Source of the DNA: Rutpela maculata
Lineage: Eukaryota; Arthropoda; Insecta; Coleoptera; Cerambycidae
DNA length: 64,000 nucleotides
Direction of reading: 5' to 3'
Assembly: GCA_936432065.2 (NCBI GenBank)
Contig: OW386293.2
Location: 65,923,965-65,987,964, forward strand
Position numbers and translations under genes: made by a program. Below the pieces are notes generated by a model. That model did no database searches. It saw only the letters and a program-made list of their open reading frames with translations, and was not told the origin of the DNA. The first letter of the stretch is position 1; each line of letters starts with the position of its first letter. This document shows positions 38,760-50,379 of the stretch, piece by piece.

Positions 38760-39713
38760 TCAGTCATCTTTGAGGATTATCAGATTTTTTACAACTCTTA
38801 CTGAATTTGCATCATTCACCTCCACAACGATAGGCATTGGCACCATAAAGTTGATGGTAGTAACAAATAGTATTATCTGTACGATCAAACTTCTTGGGAA
38901 AATTATTACGGCTGGGTGAACGATTGCGATTAGAAATACGAGTTTGTGAAATGTTTCTACTCCTACAATTACTGCAGAAAGAAGTAGAAGGTTGAGGCTC
39001 GAAAGATTGATTAGGTAATTTAGATTCTAAAGAGTTTAGTCGAGAATTAAAAATTTCTTGTCTTTGTAAGACTTGATTAATTGAATCATGGAAAGTGATT
39101 GAAAAATTTTTGATATAGTGGTAGTTAAATCTGATAACGGGGTTGATTCAGAGTCAAGAGGATTTTTGGAGTACGATGCAACCATCGAATTTTGACAAGA
39201 CTCCCATATCCGATCTGCAATATCGAGATTCTCTTTTGTGTCTGTTTTCCCGGAAGCTGTAATAGCGATATATACAGTTTGTGGTAAACGTCTTTTCCAT
39301 AATTTTATCAATAAATCTTGACTAACCATGCTGAAACCTCCAACTATATTCAGCATGGATCTATAGAAATCTGACGGCTTCAGATCACCCATTTGGGAAC
39401 CTGATAACAAATCATTGAGGCGTTTTTCCTCACTCGGTGATAAACGTGAAATTAAAATTTTCTTTAAATTGATATATAGATCTGTTTCCGGGGGATTAGA
39501 TATTATATCGTATATATTATCTATCACATCTAATGGCAAATTAGCTATAACCTGATCATACTTTTTCTCGTCATTGACAATTTTTGCAACAGAAAACTGT
39601 GATTCGATTTGGGTAAACCAAATTTCAGGTTTTGATTTCCAAAACGGTGGTAACTTGACAGATGTGACGTAGTGGGTTTGAGGAAAATCCTCGTCTGAAG
39701 GTTGTGTTGGCAT
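38760..39713 (-). pseudogene. gag of the GGGTG gypsy element
   Basis: It starts MPTQPSDEDFPQTHYVTSVK at 39713 with the capsid block LPPFWKSKPEIWFTQIESQF, typical of Ty3/gypsy gag. The frame shifts at about 39090. Further on the nucleocapsid end reads CYYHQLYGANAYRC and CCKFSKSC near 38850, the C-x-x-H-x-x-x-G-x-x-A-x-x-C type used in place of a CCHC knuckle in many gypsy elements. Confidence 0.8.
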
Positions 39714-40135
39714 AATTAATTGATGGTGATTGGTTGATTGATGACAGTTTTCTTAGGTTAAAAAGGGAAATGTACTTTAACTCGCTCACCAGCAGATGAC
39801 AGTACTTGTAATGTTCAACTTCAATTGGGAAATAGGGAATTACCATAAATTAAAGGAACATCTATTCAAAATTTATCAGGAAAATTCTTCTCTTCATTAA
39901 ACGATAAGCATCATCTGGATCAATTTATAGTGGTAGTTAGTATATTGAATCTCTTCTTGAAAGTGGTTCTAAATCAGGAATGTGTTGATCTTCGGATAAT
40001 TATATCCTAATATTCTTCTATCTTTGAGAGTAGAAATAATTTCACCTCTTCTTCAATTAATCAGATAACTTAAATCTCATCATGAAGGTCATATGATCAC
40101 GTCGGGCATATATAGATCACGTCAGGCATATATAG
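39714..40135 (-). other. untranslated leader of the GGGTG gypsy element
   Basis: About 420 bp between the primer site and gag. The end nearest the LTR carries two extra partial copies of the primer-site sequence (40095-40134). Confidence 0.6.
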
Positions 40136-40153
40136 ATCACGTCGGGGTCACCA
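40095..40153 (-). promoter_or_regulatory. tRNA-Trp primer-binding site with two extra partial copies
   Basis: The primer site itself is 40136-40153, minus strand TGGTGACCCCGACGTGAT, complementary to the 3' end of animal tRNA-Trp. A unit GATCACGTCRGGCATATATA repeats with exact 20-bp period at 40095 and 40115, giving partial copies ending before GGTCACCA. Confidence 0.7.
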
Positions 40154-40158
40154 AATTT

Positions 40159-40372
40159 ATAGCGTTGATGCTATAAATAAAATTAAAATCGATGTAAATA
40201 TACGTATATTTGTTTTCTTTAATACATCTTTTATTTTATTTGATTTGGGTGTATTTCAAAGTATATTGTTATTATTTTTTTGTTATCGAATTGAATGTTT
40301 TTTCTTTTTGTTTTTTCTCGACTCCATAGGAACTTCTCGATTTCCAGTGAGTGAGTCGCTATAATCGCTATA
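40159..40372 (-). repeat. 5' LTR of the GGGTG gypsy element
   Basis: 214 bp, ends TATAGCGTTGATGC and AATCGCTATA. It is followed by the duplicated GGGTG. Confidence 0.85.
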
Positions 40373-40377
40373 GGGTG

Positions 40378-41159
40378 CCCAGTCAGTGTTCTCTCGGAAG
40401 ATTGTGCAAAACGGCTAACTTTATAAAAAAACTTTCTTAACAAAACTTTCAATGTTTCGTCTATACTACAAGTTAAAATTATTTTCAATTATACAAGACG
40501 TCACAAAAACGAGTCACACAAAAAAGTATAATTTTTTAAAATAGAACAGCCTGTATTTCCTTAACGCCAGTTAAGCCTCCAAGGGCCCTGTATTACACCC
40601 TAAAATATTTTGCCAAGTTATTTTTTCTGATTTTTTTTTTTGGGCAGTTTACAAACATTTTTGACTGGCATATCGCCGCGATTTATTAATCGTTATTTCT
40701 ACAAATGTGGGATGTTGTTTGATAATGATGTATTTACTGAAAAACATTTTTGAAATAAATCTTTAGTATATCGGGTGTCCAAAATATTTGCGTACATTTC
40801 TTGATATTTAATTATTATTTTTCTTATTTTTTTTTTAATGGAATGCCTAGGTATACTTTTTTACATGAATGAATAAAACATACAATTCCTCACATTTTAA
40901 TATCTCTTTATTTCTGTTTCAAACGTTTTTTGAGATATGATTATATCAAATAATTTTTGCGTAAATTAAGGTGCTCTTTATTTTAGCATGAATATCTATA
41001 TTTTGTTTTACATTTTTTTCAATTTTTTTAAATGGAATGCCTATAATTTTTTTAAATGGATGAGTAACGCTTACGATTTCTCACATTTTGATATCGTACA
41101 CTTTCTTTTATGAACGTTTCTTGAGCAATAATTTTTTTTCACGATATTGAAACTAACCT
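40378..41159. other. degenerate transposon DNA, no gene
   Basis: Contains two similar AT-rich blocks (TTTAAATGGAATGCCTA-type at ~40840 and ~41025; CTCACATTTTRATATC at 40900 and 41075), i.e. an old duplication. Probably the 3' side of the mariner relic that follows. Confidence 0.45.
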
Positions 41160-41477
41160 AACAACTGCTCAAAATATCCACCATTTTGATTCAGGTAACA
41201 CTGAGGTCTCTTGATAAATGAGCGCCTTACACAGTGTCACATATCAACATTTATACGATTGAAACACCGAAGAATCCTTTCCATCATATCTTCTCGAGTC
41301 GTTGGTTCTACTTTAAATCACCAAAGAAAAAACCCACTGAAGTCAGGTCGGATGACTTAGGCGACCATGTAATGAGACCTAACATAATTTAATAAAACAA
41401 TAAATTAGATATTCTTTAACAGTTTATTAAAAATATCTTATCCACCTTTCAGGAAACTGATTACTAATGACCTGACG
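41160..41477 (-). pseudogene. mariner-type transposase relic, C-terminal part
   Basis: The minus strand around 41340 reads WSPKSSDLTSVGFFFG, a decayed form of the WPPRSPDLTPLDFFLWG block, followed by a stop-ridden helical tail to 41160. Upstream, around 41440-41510, come decayed VRQVISNQFPE-like residues. The LINE splits this relic from its N-terminal part at 46480 and beyond. Confidence 0.65.
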
Positions 41478-41516
41478 AACATTTCTACTAAAATGTGGTG
41501 ATGCACCTTCACTTGA
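41478..41516. repeat. 39-bp direct repeat, left of the LINE
   Basis: Starts AACATTTCTACTAAAATGTG and continues to CACTTGA. The matching copy is 46479-46517 with about four differences, mostly at the far end. It most likely is the LINE target duplication; the sequence itself encodes a GAPPHFSRNV block of the host mariner. Confidence 0.7.
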
Positions 41517-41539
41517 ACACTCAAATTAAAATATAGGAA

Positions 41540-42701
41540 GACTTTTCCCGGTAAGAGTAGGTCACTACCGGTTTAATAGTTTAATTTTTAAAAATAAAAT
41601 AATTGATATAAAATCTATTGGACTAAACAGAGTAAAAGTCATATTTAAAGACTATATAATCGCGAATTTACTAGTTAATCATGACATTATGAAAAGTAAT
41701 AACCTTATTGCATATATACCAAAATTTTTTACACATAAAAAAAGGGGTAATTAAGATGATCGACACTTCCTTTGAGGAAAATTACCTAAAAAATGCTATA
41801 ATATCCTCAAAGGAAGTAGTCGAAGTACAAGGGCTCAGCAAAACAGTTATGTCGACTCAGACGGCAACGTGAAATATATACCACGACAAGTAATAGTAGT
41901 TACATTCCTGGGCAACACGATACCTCTGAATGCTCAAATTAATTGTTGCAACTTTGTAGTAGAACCTTACATCTACCCTGTAGTCCAATGTTTCAAGTGT
42001 CTACGCTATGGACACACTTCAGAACAGTATAAAAGTACTGATAACAAATGCAAAAAATGTTCAAAAACTCATACCGACATCGAATCGTGTGAAGATGAAC
42101 TACCTTTTTGTATATACTGCAAAACAAATGATCATTCAAGTGTCACAAAACTATGTCCTATGTATGTGACATCAAAAAAATAATGGCCCTTGAAAACACA
42201 TCATTTAAAGAAGCTGAAACCTTGGTAAACAATCCATCTTATGCCAAAATCACTACAAACAATAGATTTGCAATATTAAGCGATGTAAATAACTTTCCGC
42301 CATTACCTAATAGACCCGAAAACCATATTAATAACAACAATAATGATAAAACTTTCTATAACTCACCATCAAGTAGTCGAAGAAAACGTAAAAACAGATC
42401 ACCAAATCGTCAATCCCCTCTACCTCCACCGAAAAAAATTGTCGAAAATAAACCATCTAAATCGACCCCCGTCATACCAAACCCATATAGGAAAGAATTA
42501 AAAGAATACAAAGAAAAATTAATAGGTCAAATTACCACATTTTTAAACCAAATTATAAATAACATATATGCACAATCCAACACTGAGTTGGAAACCATCA
42601 ATGTACATGAAAATAAAGTTAGAGAGTATATCTCATCAATATTAGGTGTAGAAAATAATAACATGGAAGTCTATAGTCTTAGTGACTATAGCAAATATTA
42701 A
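41540..42701 (+). pseudogene. LINE ORF1 (gag-like, zinc knuckles)
   Basis: From about 41540 several frames resemble I-type gag (IMKSNNLIAYIPKFFTHKK, VKYIPRQVIVVTFLG). Knuckles: CFKCLRYGHTSEQ (C-x2-C-x4-H; final position altered), CKKCSKTHTDIESC and CIYCKTNDHSSVTKLC. The C-terminal frame (42153-42701) starts MALENTSFKEAETL in relatives' fashion and ends in a basic, proline-rich part. ORF1 binds the LINE RNA. At least two frame changes (near 41840 and 42180) break it and the N-terminus is missing. Confidence 0.8.
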
Positions 42702-42726
42702 AGGCAAAGTTAAAGAAGAACTAAAA

Positions 42727-45700
42727 ATGTTCTCCATATTTCAGTGGAATGCGCGTTCCATCATAAGCAATAAACCAAATCTACTAAACTACTTAAAAAA
42801 TAATACGAACCCTGATATAATTATTTTGTCAGAGACCTGGCTAAAACCACATAATAATTTCAAAATAAATGGCTACAATCTAATACAAAAAAGTAGAGTA
42901 AACGGCAAAGGTGGAGTAGGTATTTTAGTTAAACAAAATATAGAATATAGTATTATTGATGTAACATACAATTTTAACAAAGGTATTGAAATCTGTTCTA
43001 TAAAACTCCCGGATAATAACGTAAGTATAATATCTATCTATAAACCCCCAAATATTGTTACAAATAAAAAAGATTGGGAAAATCTATTTTCCCAATTTCC
43101 CTCTCCTGCTATATTTTGCGGAGACTTTAACTGTCATCATAGATTATGGGGATCACCCAACGATAATTCTCAAGGAAACATACTAGTAGATGCACTTGAT
43201 AACACAGATTTTGTAGTAATTAATGATTGCAGTGCCACAAGAATTACACCTCTCAACCAGCTTAAATCGGTTGTTGATCTGACTATAGTCTCGCCAGATA
43301 TAGTCACTCAATGCGAGTATAAAATATTATCCGATCCTTGTTCGGATCATTTTCCTAGAATTATAGACGTTTTTTTCAGTGTGAACTATAAAGAAATAAA
43401 TCCCACCACCAAGTGGAAAGATAACGCGGCTGATTGGCTAATGTTTCAGACAGAATTAGAAAATTCCTTAACAGTAATACCTGATAATTTAAACCTAGCC
43501 GAACAATATCAAATGTTTATTAATGCGGTTAATGATGCTGCCACAACGGCTATGCCTATCAAAAAACCTTTTACCCCATCCACAGATCTACCTATATGAT
43601 GGGATGATGAGTGCTCAATAGCATCAAAACAACGTAAAGAAGCCTTGAATAAGTATAAGAGATTATCAAACCTGGATAATTATTTAAGGTATAAAAACTT
43701 AGACGCTCGTGCTAGGCGTATGTATAAAAATAAAGCCAAACAGTGTTGGAAAGACTTCCTAAATAAATTAAATAAAAATACACCTCTGAGTAAAATATGG
43801 TCCTTTGTCAAAAAGTTAAATAACACAAAATATTCACCTAAGAAGCCTCAAATTTCTGAGCAAATAATAGAGCATATGTTGGATGCATTAGCACCACCTT
43901 CTGTACTTAATCTGATTGAACATAGAGGGAGCAACAGCGAAGCCAGGAGCAGTATTATTAGTGAGACATTTACTATGACCGAACTTAACATTGCCATTAA
44001 AAACACAAATAGTACAGATCCTAGTAAAGATTATATAATCTACAAAATAATAGAAAACCTCCCACATGCCGCAAAGCAATTATTACTTATGATTTTTAAT
44101 GACTGGTGGACTAAAAAACATACGATACAATCAAAGAAGTAATAATTTGCCTTATATTAAAACCTAATAAAAATGAAAACGACCCATCATCCTTCCGCTC
44201 AATATCCCTCATGTCCTGCGTATTAAAAACATTTGAACGCATGATCAAAGCAAGACTAGAGTGGTATTTGGAATATCATTCGTTACTTCCAATATGGCTT
44301 TCGAAGGGGCGTGGGTACCATCCATGCCATAACTCAATTAGTTACTGATATACAATATACTTTTTCACAAAATAAATACTTAGTAACATTTTTTATAGAC
44401 TTAAAAGGGGCATATGATGCAGTGGACCTAAATAAACTAACTGATATTTTAAAGTCAATGAAAATAGATAGTAATTCGGCTACAAGTATAATGGAACTAT
44501 ACAGAAATAGAACAATTTTTATTAGAGATCACAATAACAATTTATTTGGGCCTAGAATAATATCTCGGGGATTACCCCAGGGGGCCATTCTTAGTCCAAT
44601 TCTATTTAATATCTACACTGCCGATTTGCATGACATATTTGACGACCCCATTAAATGTATACAATATGCCGATGATATATGTTTATACTCCATACAGGAT
44701 ACATACGAAAACTGCGTGACACAGCTAAAGTACATAATGTACTGTTTAAGAGATTGGTTAACAAGTCACGGATTTAGCCTCGCTCCAGAAAAATCAGCCA
44801 TATTATTCTTCACCAGACATAGAATCAAACTAGAAAATGAAATAAAATTGGGAAATATTCCAATACCAATAACTACACACTACAAATACCTTAGTGTCAT
44901 TCTTGACAACGAATTGACCTGAACTAAACACATCGAATACCTAAAAGGTAGATGTGAAAAAGGTCTAAACATTTTAAAATGTGTGTCAAAAACCAAGTGG
45001 GGCGCTGATACTAAAACAGCACTAACTTTCTATAGAAGTTACATACGTGCAATATTGGACTATGGTAGTATCCTGTATGGATCCGCGTCATATTCAAATC
45101 TAATCAAAGTCGATCGCATAAAATATCGAGCTATTCGATTGTGTATGGGAGTTATGAAGTCGTCACCTTGTCCTACAATTCTGGCGGAGGCACAAGAATC
45201 TCTATTAAATATTAGAAGAAGTTTTTTGGCAAACAAATTTTTAATTGGACTAAGAACCATAGATAACAGTTATTCATTAAATGTAATATACTGTCTTACA
45301 ATAGAGACTCTCACGAATAAATATTGGGAAATAAAAAAGACTCCACCGCTTGTAGACGCATTATTAGAAACGAATAATTACTCAGAATTGATAACTAGCA
45401 GCAAACCACCATCCATATTCCAAAATGATTACTGTATACTATTATTTATGCCCACTATCATATTCCCCACATATTCAGATATACCACAATACAATCAGAA
45501 TGTCATACACTGTATATTAAATAGTGACCCCGAAGAAGTGGCGATATTTACAGACGGCTCTAAAACCCTTACTGGCGTTGGTAGCGCCTTCTATGTTCCT
45601 ATCAATCAGTATTACTGCCAGAGGTATAGTGCCGATATTAGCTCCATATACACAGCCGAAGCGTATGCCATAGAGTGCGCTTTGGACTGGGTGAGTGAAG

Positions 45701-46390
45701 CGTGCATCCAAAAATGCGTGATTCTATCAGACTCCAAGTCTGTACTTCAATCACTAGGTAGCCGCGACTATAAAAAAACAGATCCCAGAACTTTAAAAAT
45801 AAAACAAAAATTGACCAAACTTTTTGACAAAGGACAAATAATAAGATTTGTATGGGTAAAAGGGCATATAGGCATAGAAGGTAATGAATTCGTGGATACT
45901 ATTGCAAAGTAATCGACAAATTTTACTATAATTGATCCAGCCACTGACAGAAATGATATAATTAGGGAATTCAAGGAGAAAGTAAGGAAAGATTGGGAAT
46001 GCGTCTGGACGGATTATGTTCAGGTCAACAAGAAACCCTTACGCCCTCCCAAAGAGTATTCCTTATATCGAAGAATACTCCGCTCCAAAGTTCTATTCTT
46101 CTACCATAGCTAGATTCAAATTGAATCACGGCGCTTTCCCCGCACATTTGTGCAGGATAGGCGTTCAGAACACCTCAACATGCCCATGTGACAATACGTC
46201 CTTGGGAGATCTTAACCATTTATTCTTTGCGTGTAAGAAATATACTGCCCAAATAGAAAATATTTTAAGTGACCTGATTAATCTCAAAGTGAATTTACCC
46301 ATAAATATAACAAGCTTGCTAAGTTATAATAGAAAAGAAATCTTTGACCTAATCGTACGTTTTATTAGAACAAATAACATAAAAATATAA
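42727..46390 (+). pseudogene. LINE ORF2 (endonuclease, RT, RNase H), several breaks
   Basis: Start MFSIFQWNARSI at 42727. Apurinic-type endonuclease with SETWL, IFCGDFNCHHRLWG (about 43120) and DPCSDHFP (about 43340). A TGA at 43597 stands where PWWDDEC would be expected. RT: TFFIDLKGAYDAVD (44390), GLPQGAILSPILFN, QYADDICLYS (44665). A second TGA (44920) replaces Trp before TKHIEYL. RNase H: VAIFTDGSKTLTGVGSAF (45540) through WVKGHIGIEGNEFVD. C-terminal frame 46016-46390 has the C-x-C...H...C knuckle. Frame changes also near 44150 and 46000. Role in life: nick target DNA and copy the RNA onto it. Confidence 0.85.
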
Positions 46391-46454
46391 TATTAGTAAC
46401 AAAATAATTTTCTGTGGCTGAGAAATCTTTTTTTTGTGAAGCCAAATATCCATC

Positions 46455-46478
46455 TCTCTCACACACACACACACACAC
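46455..46478. repeat. (CA)n tail of the LINE
   Basis: Ten or so CA units following TCTCTCTC, directly before the right 39-bp repeat. Confidence 0.85.
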
Positions 46479-46646
46479 AACATTTCTACTAAAATGTGGT
46501 GGTGCACCTTCAAGTTGTAAACACATATTATTTGTAATGTAATGAGGAATATACTCGATTATTTGTGGAAACGTATTTTGCGTAAAATCTAAGAAGACTA
46601 TCCCTTGCTGTAAAAGCATCAAGTTTGTGTTGAGTCGCAACCCCAC
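46479..46646 (-). pseudogene. mariner-type transposase relic, middle part
   Basis: The minus frame 46646-46479 reads GLRLNTNLMLLQQGIVFLD then LQLEGAPPHFSRNV, the central catalytic block in which QQDG would be expected and LEG stands. It continues across the LINE at 41477. The earlier part of the transposase is lost or unrecognisable beyond 46650. Confidence 0.65.
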
Positions 46647-47250
46647 AACACCAAGACAATCCTTCCCCTAGAAAATCTAACGATCTTTTGTTTCGAAAAA
46701 AAGTTTTTGTGAGGTAGCAAAATTTTGAAGGTAATTAACATTCCAGCTTTTTTCTAGAGACGCAATCTCCAATTCGTAAGCATTTTTTAATAACTCCAAA
46801 TTTTGTAGGATAATACATTCAGCTTTCCTACTTTTACATTGAGGCAACTTCCTTTAAGTTGCACATTTTCACCTTCTTCTTTTTAATTCCATCTTGCTTC
46901 ATAGGTTAAAGGAATGGTGGCTTCATAACTCACCGTTGATGTTAGGGCTTTCCAAAACGCCCCTGGCGTTACCTCTAAATTTTGAGATAGGGTGCTGGTA
47001 GCACATATCTTAATCAACAGAATGCTGAACCTGTACAAAAAGCATACGGTTACTAAAAAAATCTCTATTTATTATAGATATGTCCCAAGGGGAAAAATAA
47101 TAATTGTTAGGTTTGCATCTCTATGTATATGCACACATTTGCTTATTTGCTTGTGAAAAGCTTACCTTAAATAATAATAATAAAAAAAGATTATTTGTAT
47201 AAAAATAATACAAAAATATGACTAACTACATACAATTACTTTACAACTAC
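46647..47250. other. decayed transposon DNA, no gene
   Basis: Probably the 5' side of the mariner relic up to about 46950, then AT-rich DNA. A 3' LTR for the gypsy element on the right should lie here, but no partner sequence is recognised. Confidence 0.4.
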
Positions 47251-48643
47251 TTATTTTTTCTTAATGGTACGCTTCCTCATGTTTTTTGTAGGCCCTACTT
47301 CTGGGGTCCAAGGGTCATTGTATGGGAGAATGAGTCTCACATGCACTATGTCCTTTTTAGACTTTTTCGTTGGTCCTTCTTGGATCTGATAATCCACCTC
47401 ACCTCTTTTTTTCAGGATACGGTATGGGCCAAACCATCTCAGTAGTAGTTTTTCTGACCTACCCACTTTCCTTACAGGTGTGAACACTTTTACTCGGTCA
47501 CCTCTCTTGAATTCTAGATGAAGATGTTTCACATCATATCTAATTTTATCGGATGCCTGTTTTTTATTTATATTATCGACCGCCATACTTCGTACTGCTA
47601 GAGCTCTTTCTCTTATTTTATTTGCGTCCTGTGAGTTGCCTGTTTCCATGAGGTTGGCCTCGGTTGGTAAAATGGGTTCTATCCCATAAAGTAACATAAA
47701 CGGAGAGTATTTTGTTGTATCTTGCCGTGCTGAATTATAGGCGAAGGTCACATGTGGTAAATACTTGTCCCAATCTGTCTGCTTGGTATTGGTGTATTTT
47801 AAGAGCATATCACCTAAGGTTTTATTTAGTCTCTCGGTTAAGCCATTACAGGATGGGTGGTCTGCAGTTGTATATTGATTCGTTGTACTCATGCAGTTTG
47901 AAAGCTCTTGAACCAGCTGTGAACGGAAGGTTCGTCCTCGGTCGCTTAGAATGTGTCTCGGAGCCCCGTTGGCGCGTGATAATCTTTTCTAATATGAATT
48001 TGGCTACTGGAGGTGCTTTACCTGATGATAGTGCTTCCGTCTCTGCCCAACGTGTGGCATAGTCCGTTTCCACGACTATCACCGTTTTTCCATTTCTACT
48101 CCTTCTGAAAGGTCGCAGGATATCAATACCTACTCTTTCAAAAGGAGTCCCAACAGGTATAGGTTGTAGCAAACGCACTGGTTTCCTGTTTTGTTGTCCT
48201 TTTCTCGCCTGACAATCTGCGCAGCCTTTAACGAATCTTTCTACATCTTTTTGTAAGTTGGTCCAATAGTACCTATCCTTTATTCTATGCAGAGTCTTTG
48301 CAATACCTAAATGCCCTGATAGTGGTTCTGAATGATGTGAAAAGAGTATTTCTCCGACAAGTGATTTTGGAATCACTAGTAGGTTTTCTAACTCATCCGG
48401 TAAAGTACTTATTTTGTATAAAACCCCATCCTTTAGTCTAAAGTTCTTTGACCTTATTACTCCCATCGGGATTGACTTCTTGGATTTATCTTGTATGGTC
48501 TCGATGAGCTGTTTTATTTCTGGGTCTGATTGTTGCTGTTTTGAAATATCAGTTGGTAAAAGTAAAAAAGTGGGAACGTCTTCTACGTCATAGACGTTGT
48601 CCTTTGCTTTTAAGACAGAGTTGCGAGGACAGACAATCTGCAT
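47251..48643 (-). pseudogene. integrase of the macro-domain gypsy
   Basis: 48643-47846 frame: zinc-binding H-H-C-C in HHSEPLSGHLGIAKTLHRIK and GCADCQARKG (about 48300-48200), then VGIDILRPF with the first catalytic Asp (about 48125). A frame change near 47930 leads to TADHPSCNGLTERLNK with the catalytic Glu (about 47840) and a C-terminal barrel region with RGDRVKVFTPVRK and LRWFGPYRIL (47892-47251 frame). The second Asp block (SDRGRTF-type) sits at the frame change and is out of frame. Ends in the basic MRKRTIKKK tail. Confidence 0.85.
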
Positions 48644-48649
48644 CTTTGT

Positions 48650-49860
48650 GTGCTACACCGTTTTTATGTACTATAGTGTAGTCATATTCTGCCAGTTTCA
48701 ATTACCACCTTGCGAGTCTTCCTGAAGGGTCTTTTAGTGACCTGATCCAACATAACGCGTGATGATCGCTCACTATATTAACTGGTTTGCCATATATGAG
48801 GTGACGAAGGTAACCTAATGACCAAATTGCACTTAGTGCTTCAAGTTCTGTGATTGTATAGTTTTGCTCTGCTTTCTAGAGACTTCTGCTTATGTAAGCA
48901 ATAGGGTAGGCTTACTGATTATCGGCTTCTTGCAGTACAATTCCGCCTATCCCTGTTGTGCTAGCGTCTACCCTTAATTCGCAGCTTCTGTTCAGGTTAA
49001 AATGTTGCAGCACTGGTGCTGTGATTAATTTATCTTTGAGTGTTTCAAATGCCTCTTTTTGGGTCTTTTCCCAAACAAACTCTCCTTTATTAGTCGCTAC
49101 ATGTAGTGGTCTAGCTATGGTGGAGAAATTTTGTATGAACTTCCTGTAATAGTTACAGAGACCAATGAAGCTTTGTACATTTTTTATTGTTCGGGGTTCC
49201 GGGAATTCCTTAATGGCAACGAGTTTATCTTCGTCAGTTTATCTTCTTCTTTGCTTACTACATGCCCTAGAATTTTAACTTTTGGTTTTATGTAGACGCA
49301 CTTACTGGGTTTAAGTGTTAATCCTGCCTCTCGTAATCGTTGGAAGACCTTGTGTAATTATTCTAAGTGTTCGTTTAAAGTTTTTGAGAAAATTATGATG
49401 TCGTCTAGGTAAATTAATATATCTTTCCATTTCATTCCTTGGAAGACCCTATCGGCCAGTTCCTGGAATGTAGCAGGTGCGTTGCACAAGCCAAAGCTTA
49501 GGATATTAAATTCGTAAAGTCCATGACCTTGTGCTATAAAGGCGGTATATTGTTTCGAGTCTTCTTCTATCTTTACCTGCCAGTAGCCACTAAACATGTC
49601 TAGTGTGGTGAAATACTGTGCGTCGCCCAGGTATGTAAGATATCATCGATGTTTGGAATTGGATACACAGATTTTTTAGTTACATTGTTTAGCTTACGGT
49701 AATCAACACAAAACCTGGTGTCACCGTCTCTCTTCTTAACCAGTACCACCGGGCTTGACCAAGGAGAGTGTGATGGCCTTATTACTCCACTTTCCAGCAT
49801 TTGCTTTATCTGATTATCTATTATTTCACGTTCTTTCTGTGAAACTCTATAGGGATGGCA
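48650..49860 (-). pseudogene. reverse transcriptase and RNase H of the macro-domain gypsy
   Basis: RT fingers GVIRPSHSPWSSPVVLVKK with FCVDYRKLNNVTKKSVYPIP (49800-49600), then after a frame change GYWQVKIEEDSKQYTAF, FNILSFGLCNAPATFQ and ILIYLDDIIIFSK (YLDD, about 49410). RNase H follows in broken frames: a LRVDASTTGIGGIVLQE-like block near 48960 and VSDHHALCWI near 48770. The FGLCNAPATFQ block in place of PFGL shows SFGL. Several stops between 49350 and 48650. Confidence 0.8.
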
Positions 49861-50379
49861 TTAGATTGGTTCAGTGCTACCTACATCAATTTTATGTTCT
49901 GTTAGATTTGTTAACCCCATGTATTTTGTTGATTTTGTAAATACGTCTGAAAATTGCCCTAATAGTTTTGTTAATTCTTGTTTAAAAATCCCATCGTCTA
50001 TATGGGCTAGATCGTGGTCTTCTATGGTTACTTGTTCATCTGTGGTTTTTGAAAACAGAGTCAAGCAGTCTGCCGAATTGTCCTCAAAAAATCCTACTGT
50101 CGAATTCTGGAAAATTTTTTGCGTGTTGTGTCCGATATTTAAGATTTTAAGTGTGATCTTGTCTTTTGAAATACGTGGGGGAGACGAGCTTAAAATATGA
50201 CGTGGAATGAGAAATTCTTCTTTCTCTCGGAAAGACATATCTTGTAGCATCTCCCTACTTTCTCCTTTCGAAATTTTTAAATCTATATCATATTCTATAT
50301 TTGGCTCCAAAATATAATCTTCTTCCAAGGTTACCTTAATACTTGTTAGTGGAATATCCATGATGTTAAATTCCTCCAC
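49861..50379 (-). pseudogene. linker domain between macro domain and RT
   Basis: A 172-codon frame reading MDIPLTSIKVTLEEDYILEP and IPRHILSSSPPRISKDKITL, with LLGQFSDVFTKSTKYMGLTN near its end just ahead of the RT. Ty3/gypsy pols usually have a beta-strand-rich segment here, with the F-x-D-VF-motif leading into RT. Overlaps the preceding frame, showing a frame change near 50360. Confidence 0.6.

Larger units (their letters stand above)
35429..40372 (-). mobile_element. Ty3/gypsy retrotransposon with GGGTG target duplication
   Basis: LTRs (212 and 214 bp), a tRNA-Trp primer site, polypurine tract, gag, protease, RT, RNase H and integrase on the minus strand, 4.94 kb. A 5-bp duplication GGGTG lies at 35424-35428 and 40373-40377. 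The LTRs differ by about six substitutions and a 2-bp indel by eye, older than the errantivirus. No env. Confidence 0.9.
41517..46478 (+). mobile_element. I-type non-LTR retrotransposon (LINE)
   Basis: Plus-strand gag with Cys-rich knuckles, then endonuclease, RT, RNase H and a Cys/His tail. The presence of RNase H with this gag points to the I clade. It ends in a (CA)n tail at about 46460-46478 and is flanked by 39-bp direct repeats inside a mariner transposase relic. The 5' end of gag seems truncated. Confidence 0.85.

Noticed and set aside
43888..44079. Minus-strand frames opposite the LINE
   Set aside because: Shadows of LINE ORF2.
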